Part shown: one piece after another, positions 12,227 through 20,908 of the stretch
How the letters are laid out: each line of letters begins with the position of its first letter
Position numbering within the stretch: position 1 is the first letter of the stretch
Assembly (NCBI RefSeq): GCF_017562075.2
Contig: NC_054083.1
Span: forward strand, 2,946,773-3,010,772
Reading direction: 5' to 3'
DNA length: 64,000 bases
Source of the DNA: Anopheles merus
Taxonomy: Eukaryota > Arthropoda > Insecta > Diptera > Culicidae
Translations under genes and position numbers: made by a program
Notes under the pieces: model-generated
Databases searched by the model: none
What the model saw: the letters and a program-made list of their open reading frames with translations, nothing else
Told to the model about the DNA's origin: nothing

Positions 12227-13848
12227 AGGAGCTGGTAAAAAAGTTACCACCTGTACTGTGTATGGAATGGGCACGACTCCGAAAGCGACTGCGATCAGTG
12301 AACTTGTACCAGTTCGGAATGTGGATCGGTGAGCTAGCGGATGATATCTGTGCGGTTATCGACATGCCCGAAGCCAGCACGGAGCAAGCTGAGAGGAGCG
12401 CACCACCCGCGCGTCATAATGTGCAACGACATGCGCCACATCGACCCGCGGCAATGCAGCCTCACCGTACCGCTCCATATGTACGTACTACTCCAGCTTA
12501 CTGCAACGCCGTGGTACTCCAGGATGAGTCCAGCAGCGGTGTACCTTCATCGAGTAGCCACCCGGAGTCACCGTCGTGTATCCTCTGTGGGGGGACGTGC
12601 GTGTCGTTGCGCGCCTGCAAGAAGTTTCTCAGGACTACGGTAGCTGCCAGGAAAGCGTTCATCAACGAACGCAAACTGTGTCGCAGATGTCTCGGCTACC
12701 ACAACGGAAGATGCAACATCACAACTCCGTGTGGCGTAGATGGGTGCAGTATTTTGCATAATTCACTGCTGCACCAGGAAGGCACCCATGGTAACTGCGG
12801 TATATCTAATGAAGCAATTAATAATTATTTTAATACACATTCAGGAGTGAACGAGAGCGTGCTGTTAAAGTACGTACCAGTGACGCTGTACGGGCCACGA
12901 GGAAAGGTGGAAACCTTCGCTTTCTTAGACGATGGCTCAACGTCAACGTTTATGGACCATGGGTTGATGGACGAACTTGGTCTTGAAGGCACGCCCCACC
13001 CTATCCAGCTTCATTGGACCGGTGACGTTACGAGAGAGGAAAGGGACTCGGTACAGCTCTCGGTAAAAAAATCGGGTAGACAGGGTTCGGCCACGCCGTA
13101 TCTTCTAACCGATGTTCATACCGTGAAGGAATTGGCTCTCCCGAGACAATCGGTCAACACTTCCCAGCTTGCGGCAAAATACCAGCACCTACGGGAACTT
13201 CAGCTGCCGTCGTATGCGGATGCAGCACCACGCATCCTCATAGGGATAGACAATTGCATCCTTGGGCGTTCGTTGAAATGCGTTGAAGGGAAATGGGGGC
13301 AGCCGATCGTCTCAAAAACTCGCCTAGGATGGGTAGCGTATGGGCCCTGTCCGATAGCGACCAATACACCAGGAGTTTCTTTGCAAGCTTTCCACACACG
13401 GGTACGCGAGAGTTCCGTCGATCTCGTGGCCGTTGAGTTGAATGCACAATCTTCGCCGCGAGTCACTAACGTCAAAAGTGCAGAGCGTAGAAAGGTCGAA
13501 ATTAGGGAACCAATTCGAATGACAGCGGTACCGTGTATAGAAATGCGTTTCATAGAAAACACGGTAATTGGTACTTCGCCGCGTTGTACATATCTGAGGA
13601 AAGGCAGGATTGTTGTCTTAGACGGTTCACCAGAATGTAGTAGAAAACATTATACTCACTTGCCAATAGAGACGGCCAAAAAAGACGGTAAACAGGATAA
13701 ACACGAGAGCGCCGATAATAATGCGGATTTGATGAATGTGGTTCGGTTGATAGAAGATAGTTACACGCATAGAAATCTTACTCGAATAGGTAGAATAGAT
13801 TCGGAAAGGTCGAAGCGAATTACGAAACCACCAGCTGAAAAGAATTAG
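12178..13848 (+). CDS. Bel gag C-terminus plus zinc motif and DUF1758-type aspartic protease
   Basis: This 556-codon ORF starts at an internal ATG because of an upstream frame break, so its true start is unclear. The first 60 residues continue gag (LLKELVKKLPP). Residues about 135-195 carry Cys/His clusters (CILCGGTCVS, CRRCLGYHNGRC and CGVDGCSILHNSLLH), as in Bel elements. Residues about 230-400 are a DUF1758 retropepsin-like domain with AFLDDGSTSTFM and end with IVSKTRLGWVAYGP. The final 120 residues are charged and of unknown role. In autonomous Bel elements a Peptidase_A17 region, reverse transcriptase and integrase would follow; here the 3' LTR follows within 170 bp. Confidence 0.75.
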   Translation: MLASGLVVYIHDVMLLKELVKKLPPVLCMEWARLRKRLRSVNLYQFGMWIGELADDICAVIDMPEASTEQAERSAPPARHNVQRHAPHRPAAMQPHRTAPYVRTTPAYCNAVVLQDESSSGVPSSSSHPESPSCILCGGTCVSLRACKKFLRTTVAARKAFINERKLCRRCLGYHNGRCNITTPCGVDGCSILHNSLLHQEGTHGNCGISNEAINNYFNTHSGVNESVLLKYVPVTLYGPRGKVETFAFLDDGSTSTFMDHGLMDELGLEGTPHPIQLHWTGDVTREERDSVQLSVKKSGRQGSATPYLLTDVHTVKELALPRQSVNTSQLAAKYQHLRELQLPSYADAAPRILIGIDNCILGRSLKCVEGKWGQPIVSKTRLGWVAYGPCPIATNTPGVSLQAFHTRVRESSVDLVAVELNAQSSPRVTNVKSAERRKVEIREPIRMTAVPCIEMRFIENTVIGTSPRCTYLRKGRIVVLDGSPECSRKHYTHLPIETAKKDGKQDKHESADNNADLMNVVRLIEDSYTHRNLTRIGRIDSERSKRITKPPAEKN

Positions 13849-14869
13849 CAAGATAATTAACTGAACCGCGTATGAACTTACCTTTAGAAGCGTCGGCCGG
13901 GTAGAACCGCGTGTATGCACATTTCGTTGTAGCGCGGAAGTAAACAAAGCAACGGAACAAGAGTCTGACAGATATGCGGGAGTGCGACAGCGATAGCTTC
14001 ACACTCGGGGGGACAATGTTGGAACATTTGTAAGGTTCCAACATCTGTCAGACCAGGCGATGTTATGATCCGGTTCAAAACACATAAAAAGGGAGAAAAA
14101 CCGCGGAATCGGCCCTTAACGACAAGAGCGAACAAGTGTACAAACGATTATAAGAGAGAGAATAAAAAACACTAAGTTTTTGGCACTGCGTTAAAGTAGC
14201 CTAAAGAATTTAATTCTCTAACTTTTTTTACACGGGAAGCAAACGTTTTCCAACAGTCATTGTTGACCGCTTCATCGTCACCATCAACCATCCCTGACGT
14301 TTCCGGTACGTTCCTTTTCGATGGATCTTTGTCCGATTCGTCAGCTATGCTGGGACAGCGATTCTCTTCCGATTCGTCAGCTATGCCGGGACAGCGATTC
14401 TCTTCCGGATCGTCATCCTCAACCAGTCTGCCGTCTTTACCTGATACTTTTTCATCATCCGGTGTACATGAATGTGTTATAACTCGAAAACAAGTGGACA
14501 ATCTTATTAAGCTATCGAAGCAGACTACGGCTCGAAATTATGTTTTCCGCAATGGATACTATAGCAGGGACAACATCACGCAATGCAGCCATTACTGCCA
14601 TTGATACAGAAGAGGCATTATAAGCATTTAATGCTAACTTAGAAGCTAACACGTATGTGACTGAGATGCTCAGCTCACTTTTGAATATAACATATGTTAA
14701 AAGAAGACCAAATAATAGATGTATTGTTTACTAAAGATGTTTTTCTAAATGTTGGTCAGGGATTAGTAATAAAAATCCAACAATTGCATTTTTTTATCTT
14801 TGAAACTTTACCTAAAGTTGCATAATTTAAGAAGCTAAGATAATTATTAGTCCAACGTAAGTTTGAAAT

Positions 14870-15034
14870 CATGGGTTCAAGTCCCGAATAGACCGCGTAG
14901 GACCCGTACGTAGATACGTAGGACTGACTATCCTGCTATGGTAACAATAAGTCACTGAAAGCCAAGCTCACTCCACTTGTGAGTACAGGCAGGCCTTGAC
15001 CGACAGCGGTTGTTGTGCCAAACAAGAAGAGAAG
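14870..15034 (+). mobile_element. 5'-truncated SINE in transposase-element debris (left arm)
   Basis: It begins CATGGGTTCAAGTCCCG (B-box region, A box missing), continues with the conserved GGACTGACTATCCTG and GTCACTGAAAGCC blocks, and ends AAGAAGAGAAG. It is flanked by a perfect 11-bp repeat, aagtttgaaat, at 14859-14869 and 15035-15045. It is mirrored in each of the three right-arm tandem units. Confidence 0.85.
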
Positions 15035-15045
15035 AAGTTTGAAAT

Positions 15046-16046
15046 AATTGTTACGGAAATAAAAAAACATTAAAAAAACTAACTATGGATTCAAGTTCAA
15101 GAATCAAGTTCAACATTTATTTATGTACGACATCTATTACCATAAAAAGTTCCTCCATTGGTATTAGTGCATAATTCTGAAGCAATGCATCTGCATACTT
15201 CAATTACATTCTTGATAGTATCACGAGGAGGTTGGGATAGGAGTTAAAAATACGTATGAAGTATCTTAGCATTTGCTAGCCAACTGATAACGAAAAGTAA
15301 TATAAACAAAAATTTAAATATTGATGTTCTGTATTTACTGTTGTGAGTTCACTGATTTATTAGAAAAATACTTCGGGTTTACAAAATTCGTTTTATACGC
15401 GATAACAATGGAAATCGGAGAGAGCGAGAGTAAAAAAAGCGCGGACGCAAGCGGCGTGGTCTGCTTGGATGATAGCTGTTGACGTCTGTCACTTATCCTG
15501 CGTTCACATACATAACAATTGAAATAAAGCTACTCTCTGTCTATTTCTATTGCACTCTCTTACTAGCTAGCTACTCTTGAAATGTGTGCGTTAAAGGACC
15601 TAAATGAAAATAGACTTCTCCATCTAATGATATTGCCTAAAACTTACATTACATTACATGTACTGACTGTTTTGTGTCTAACTAATGCCTTCTTACATCT
15701 ATTTGCTAAGCTAGTGCCTATTTCTGCCTATTTGCTAAGCTATTTAGGTGTCAAAATGCAAGTGTGATTGTAAGATCTTTCTGGTTCTGATGGAAGCTCG
15801 GTCACGTTGGTACCACGCATGCACTGGTGTCTCGTTCCCTACGCCGTGTTGTCTGCGGGCTGCAGTCCGGTGTCATCCGATGCTCCGCAGTGTAAGCTGG
15901 ATTCGTCTGGTCAGTATGTGCAGGTGCATAGGTGATAAATGATTAACCTTTGTAAGGTAAAAGAAATAAATTAAATGTAATAAAAGTTTATATACAAGAC
16001 AGTCTTTTTAGGCCGTTCACAAGGACAAAGGAGGCGTGGAGGCGTC
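15046..16046. other. Decayed transposase-element 3' region and flank of the Gypsy insertion
   Basis: Reverse-strand matches to the intact element in the spacer occur at 15222-15290 (to about 29783-29845) and at 15582-15640 (to about 29630-29690, the transposase C-terminus). The remainder to 16046 has no coding potential that I trust; an AATAAA lies near 15965. A 5-bp gcgtc at 16042-16046 is the Gypsy target duplication. Confidence 0.6.
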
Positions 16047-16443
16047 TGTAGAGAATGGAAATAGCATAGGAGGAGCAAAAGAAGAGAGAACGTAAAACTT
16101 GTACTAAAAACATCAAGAAAGTAATTAATTTCACATAGAAGAACGTAACCGGCTTTGTGACGTAACAGAGATTTCAAATAGCCGGCGAATCAGAAGGAGA
16201 TGGAAATGGAGAAGCAGAGAGAGATAGCAATATCAGGGCGAAATAAAACCGAAACGGAGGAAACGTCAGGCAAGGAAAATGAAGAAAACGTCAAAAGAAG
16301 GAAACGAGCCAGTCTTGTGTTTAGAGAAGTCGAAGACAGACGTAAAACAGGAACAGGCTAAATACAGTTTAAAGAACCTTTTTAATTGGAAGGAACTTGT
16401 TTTAAATAGAAAAAATGTCAAAAAGAACCTTAAATCACGACAA

Positions 16444-16461
16444 TGGCGCAACTCGGTAAGT
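16444..16461 (+). promoter_or_regulatory. Primer-binding site and adjoining splice donor of the Gypsy leader
   Basis: One base after the 5' LTR the sequence reads TGGCGCAACTCGGT, resembling the tRNA-Ser primer sites of several insect Gypsy elements. It runs straight into GTAAGT at 16456-16461, a perfect 5' splice consensus, preceded by CG. The same arrangement is in the right arm (GTAAGT on the minus strand at 40930-40925). The position is that of a retroviral major splice donor. Splicing itself is inferred. Confidence 0.55.
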
Positions 16462-16675
16462 ACAACCTACAGTAGACTGTGCGTGGAATATTAATCGATG
16501 AGAGTTGGCAAACACGACAAGTATGAGAGCGTGCGAATTCGCACATCAGCCTGGCAGCCATTTTGCTGCAGAAATCAAAAGAATTTTATAGAAAATATTA
16601 CAAGACTCAAAAATGTATACGCTGATTCGGTGAAATAAGGTTGTCGGTTGTACCCATAATAAGTGAAATAGAAGT

Positions 16676-16679
<4 letters not shown>

Positions 16680-16712
<33 letters not shown>

Positions 16713-16830
16713 GTATATATATATGTATATGCATATATATGTGTGTATATGTGTATATATGTATATATGTATCTATATATATATATGTATATATGTGTGT
16801 ATGTGTGTATGTATATATATATATTTATAT
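16680..16830. repeat. (TA)n-type microsatellite in the Gypsy leader
   Basis: Pure AT dinucleotides occupy about 16680-16705, followed by (TATG)n-like variants. The mirror locus at about 40440-40704 is far longer. Confidence 0.85.
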
Positions 16831-17728
16831 ATGTATGGGGAAAAAGTAGGAAGAAAGCGCTTACGCATGTAAATCGCGCGTGCGAGTTTTTTTTATTTTT
16901 TTCTCGTGATCAAGGAACGCTGCGCTAACAGTACAGGAGCGCGGCGTGAAAAACAGAAGAACAGAAAGGTTAATGTCCAGAGCGAAGGTTTCTATATGGT
17001 TGTTCTTTTCATACAACAAGTCAGCTAGGCAAAAAAAATGGTCTATGTGAAAGGTGCTAAAGTGGAAATGGTGACGCGCTACATTGAGCTGCCAAAGAGG
17101 CGCGTACAGAAAATGGCGTCTTCTAAAGAGAATAGCGTTGGATCGCATTTACCGGCTCGTACTCTGCGAACGGGACTTTACGGCTGCACTGTAGGCCGCT
17201 CCCGACTCATAATCGGTGTCCACGGGTGGACACAAAATCGAACAAAAATACTTATATAATTTTATCATGCCCTAACTAATAATATATAGTATATATCTTT
17301 AGAGGCGATTACAATTACAAAGGCTAGAATCCTTAAAACTTTATATAATTATATTAATTCGCTATTGTTTTATATGCAAATTAAACGGTATGGACATATG
17401 AGAGAAATATGCTTACGCTGTGTAAATCGTGTTAACCGAGAATTTTAACCGCAAACACACGATGAATTATTTTATTAAAAAAAAAAGGAAAAGAAATTTA
17501 ATTACAAAGCGATACACTGCATTTTTTGATCAAGTACGCCTAGAAAATGGTGACTATTATAGAGAATATCAATGTTCTTTAAGGACGAGTCGTACTTTGC
17601 GCACGGGACTTCACGGACGCACAGTGGGTGGCTCCTAAATCATGATGTTACAGTGAGCGTAAATAAGAACTATTTTATATTTTGCATAATAAAAAAATAA
17701 ATAAATAAATAAATAAATAAATATGGTT

Positions 17729-18677
17729 CGGTGTCTCCGAGTGGACGTAAACCGATAATTACCGCAAAAGATAGATACTCCCCGAGTTGAGAATTCAAGA
17801 TATCAGGGAGGATAGCATAATATCGGTGTCTCCGAGTGGACATAAACCCGAAAATAATCTTAGAATTTGTATAATTAAATTAATTGAAAAAAAAAACATT
17901 GTTTGGTGTCCCCGAGAGGATGTAAAACCAATGATAATTATTATTATACTAATAGTAAAAATAATTATAACAAAGAAAAATACTCCCAGAGTGGAACATT
18001 CACGAACCCTACGAGAATATGAAGCCATCGGTGTCCCTGAGTGGACGTAAACCCGAAAATAATCATATAATTTAGATAAGTAAAACAACACAAATTAACT
18101 GAAAAATCGGTGTCTCCGAGTGGACGTAAAACCGATAACCTTAGAATTTGTATAATTAAATTAATAAAAAAAAAAAACATTGTTTGCTGTCCCCGAGTGG
18201 ACGTAAAACCAATAACAATTATTATTATACTAATTGTAATAATAATTATAGCAAAGAAAAATACTCTCTGAGCGGAACATTCACAAATCCTACGAGGACA
18301 TCAAGCCATCAGTGTCCCCGAGTGGACGTAAACCCGGAAATAATCATATAATTTAGATAAGTAAAACAACACAAATTAACTTAAAAAAAAAATCGGTGTC
18401 TCCGAGTGGACGTAAAACCGATAGTTACCGTAAAAGAGAGATGCCCTTCGAGCGTAGGATTCAAGATACCTGTGATGATAACAAAATATCGGTGTCCCCG
18501 AGTGGACGTAAACCCGATAATTATAACAAAAGAGAGATTCTCTCCGAGTGGAGAATTCGAAATCCCCGTGAGGATATTAGGACATCAGTGCTCCAGGTGG
18601 ACGTAAACCTGAAAATGTACCTAAAAATGGAAAATTGGAGGAATATTGTTCGGTGTCTCCGAGTGGACATAAAGCCG
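17729..18677 (+). repeat. Array of eleven 27-nt dyad motifs in the Gypsy leader
   Basis: Copies start at about 17729, 17824, 17904, 18029, 18108, 18185, 18310, 18394, 18490, 18586 and 18651. The core is GTCYCCGAGTGGAC, flanked by CGGT before and GTAAA then ACCG after, so each unit can pair GTC with GAC and CGGT with ACCG. A second motif, TACTCYCCGAGTGGA-like and followed by ATTCAAG, alternates with it. A higher-order period near 282 bp is visible (2 to 5, 3 to 6, 4 to 7). A diverged copy lies at 17214. The array is retained in the right arm at about 38604-39550. Role unknown; possible protein-binding array or structured RNA. Confidence 0.85.
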
Positions 18678-19314
18678 ATAATTACTGCATAAAAGAGATA
18701 AGTTTTTTTACTACAATTTACGACCCCTAACATTAACATAAAAAACAATAATTGCCGCATATAAGGTTATTTAACACATTATTCAAAAAAACATTTTTTT
18801 ACGATATATCGATGCTTCGTTATCTACGAAAGAACACTAGTTCGAAATTACTAATGTCTTACAGTCATAGCGTGTGGGACCTTTCGGGAATACTTTATTT
18901 ATATATGTATACGTATTTGAGAGTGTAAGTAGGTGTATGTATATATTTATATAGATGTATATGGTTTAATGTATATACATATATGTATGTATGTATATAT
19001 GGATATATGTATATAGGCAGCAAGTATACTTCTTTAGAGCTAAATGCTCGTTAATTACCCTTACAATAATTATATATATAAAAAAAATCCGTATTACTTA
19101 TAATTATATAAAATTCCAAGAAAATCAAGATCGTATTAAAGAAATACTTCACTGTCTATGATAATATATAATGATATGTACATGGGTATGTGTGTTTGTG
19201 TACGTGCATATGTGTGGATATGTGTATTTATGTATACAGATGTACATATGCATTTATGTATACATATGCAGTTGTATCCATCAATACGCGTCTACATATC
19301 TTACAAAACGCAAT

Positions 19315-20613
19315 ATGATAAATTCTTCAACATATAATTTTAGCAAAAGTAACAAAACAGCACTGGACGTCGAAGCGTTAGTAAAGGCTCTGCGAGAAGA
19401 GAAAATGCGTAACGCTAAATTGTCCTCACTATTGGCTAAAAAATCTACGCAGGCGAGTGGTTGGCTAGAAGAACCGATTGAAAATTCTGGGTTGGGAACA
19501 TCATCACGGGCAGCTCCAATCCCACTTCATGATCCATTGCAATTTTCTAACGAACCATCCATAATATCAACAATGTCTTTCGCTACGCTTCAAATATCCG
19601 AGTGTAAGCCCAAAGAGGGGGAGGATGAAATCGATAAGAAAACATTCGTTCGTTGGAAGGATCAATTCGAAGCAGGAATGCATTTCGCTGGTATTTCGCT
19701 GGAATTCATGAAAATAAGCGCTTTCAAAATGAAGGCAGGTAGTAAGTTGATAGATATGCTCGATAGTATTCAGTCTAACATCAAGTATGCAAACGAAGAA
19801 CTACGTCCATACTCAAATGCGATTCAAAGATTGGAGACGCATTACAACTCACGTGACTACATATTCCTGCGGAAGCAAAAACTACGATCGTCAACTCAAA
19901 ATATCGATGAATCAGATTTGGCTTACGTTAAAAGAATAATCGAACTTGCTAAGCTATGTGACTACAATGACGAACAAATGACTGAAATAGTAGCAGACGT
20001 GATTCAATCGCATGCTTTGAACGTAAGGATTCGCGAAGCAGCAAGGAAAATTGTACGTAAAAACGGTACTATTACAAACTTAATAGACAAGGTGCGGGAA
20101 TGCGAGATCGAAAAGCTAAACGAAGAAATATTTAAAAATAACCATCAGCAAACCAGGGCTCCTGCAGAAGTAGCGGCGGTATCACGCAGACCCCAAACTG
20201 GTTACGGAGCTCGATCCGAAACAATAGAGCGGGATAACTGGAAGAACATGTACGGACCTCAAAGACCTTATCAACGATCGGGGAGTATGCAAAAAGGCAG
20301 AGGTATGCATAGAGCTAATGCAGATAAAAATTCAGGCACACGACGACCGCAGTGCTGGAGATGCACGAGCTTTTTCCATAATCCAGGAAATTGTCACGCT
20401 ATCGACAAACGCTGCCGTCGTTGTCAATCCATGGGCCACATCGAACGCGCGTGTAACAATTATGCAGGAACAAAACGCCGCCCAGCAGAGGAAGAAGGAC
20501 CGCACCATCCAAAAATAGGGAAGATCGCAGCAATCACAAACGGCGAGGACAATGTGAACGTAATAGCGGATGAGGACAAAGAAACCGTAAGTCTGTCCGA
20601 AACAAACAATTAG
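19315..20613 (+). CDS. Gypsy Gag (left arm)
   Basis: Gag forms the particle and binds element RNA. I take the ATG at 19315 (MINSSTYNFSK, 432 aa) because the 48 codons upstream, although open, are a Tyr/Cys/Ile-rich translation of microsatellite sequence. A coiled-coil-like stretch (EALVKALREEK) comes first, then a capsid-like region with FVRWKDQFEAGM and LETHYNSRDY. Two CCHC zinc knuckles are near the C-terminus (CWRCTSFFHNPGNC and CRRCQSMGHIERAC). Near the end a perfect splice donor GTAAGT sits at 20587-20592, so the last eight residues would be replaced if splicing occurs. The right-arm copy differs by only two residues. Confidence 0.88.
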   Translation: MINSSTYNFSKSNKTALDVEALVKALREEKMRNAKLSSLLAKKSTQASGWLEEPIENSGLGTSSRAAPIPLHDPLQFSNEPSIISTMSFATLQISECKPKEGEDEIDKKTFVRWKDQFEAGMHFAGISLEFMKISAFKMKAGSKLIDMLDSIQSNIKYANEELRPYSNAIQRLETHYNSRDYIFLRKQKLRSSTQNIDESDLAYVKRIIELAKLCDYNDEQMTEIVADVIQSHALNVRIREAARKIVRKNGTITNLIDKVRECEIEKLNEEIFKNNHQQTRAPAEVAAVSRRPQTGYGARSETIERDNWKNMYGPQRPYQRSGSMQKGRGMHRANADKNSGTRRPQCWRCTSFFHNPGNCHAIDKRCRRCQSMGHIERACNNYAGTKRRPAEEEGPHHPKIGKIAAITNGEDNVNVIADEDKETVSLSETNN

Positions 20614-20899
20614 GGATGTCATTTCATCGTATAATGTTTTTCGTATTATCCTTAAACGATATTAAAATTCTCATGGTATGTTTCCAATTTACTTAATAGT
20701 TATTGAATGGTACAACGAACTCCTTATTATACAATCTTATTAACGCTGAAATATAATCCACATTTTCAAAAATTAAATAACATCCCAATTAATCTAGTTC
20801 AACAAAACAACTTGCGACTGTGAAAGAAAAAAAATAGTTAGGAAAATGAATGTCGCTTGATAAATTCCATACACTCTTACTCACACATTTTTTTTACAG
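20587..20899 (+). other. Probable intron joining Gypsy gag to pol (left arm)
   Basis: The donor is ACC/GTAAGT at 20587. The acceptor is a pyrimidine-rich tract ending TTTTTTTTACAG at 20899, with a CTTACTCAC branch-point-like sequence about 25 nt upstream. The intron is 313 nt. Its removal joins gag (phase 0 at 20586) to GCAGAAGTA followed by the pol ATG at 20909, in the same phase. The gag stop (20611-20613) lies inside, so unspliced RNA would give Gag and spliced RNA Gag-Pol. The mirror intron is 36380-36692, also 313 nt. Not experimentally shown. Confidence 0.7.
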
Positions 20900-20908
20900 G
20901 CAGAAGTA

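Larger units (their letters stand above)
10658..14255 (+). mobile_element. Bel/Pao LTR retrotransposon, non-autonomous (left-arm copy)
   Basis: The element has 239-bp LTRs (10658-10896 and 14017-14255) beginning TGTTGGAACA and ending TTCCAACA, flanked by gtcat at 10653-10657 and 14256-14260. The two LTRs differ at about six or seven positions, so the insertion is older than the Gypsy element. Inside are a gag with the Bel-specific DUF1759 region and a DUF1758-type protease. The reverse transcriptase, RNase H and integrase are absent. The same structure occurs in every copy in the window. A purine-rich stretch (CTCGGGGGGACAA) precedes the 3' LTR. Confidence 0.9.
10180..14655 (+). pseudogene. 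DUF4806-type ORF of the transposase element, split by a Bel insertion
   Basis: The plus strand before the Bel element (about 10195-10657) encodes a Ser/Pro-rich linker with 40-residue repeats (units contain PSSPPPI, LLGGSM and PGQRSSSG). After Bel, from 14256, the same type of sequence continues (TFLFDGSLSDSSAM, then a VDNLIKLSKQT block) and then degenerates. This matches the minus-strand ORF at 30044-30913, whose C-terminus has a DUF4806-like domain. A short putative upstream exon with donor CCCAG/gtaagt ends near 10017. The left arm has one extra T near 10189 relative to the right arm, shifting the frame. Function of DUF4806 proteins is unknown. Confidence 0.65.

Noticed and set aside
19171..19314. 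Upstream extension of gag (48 codons)
   Set aside because: Composition (Tyr, Cys, Ile, Val) follows the microsatellite-like DNA; the ATG at 19315 begins ordinary gag-like sequence.
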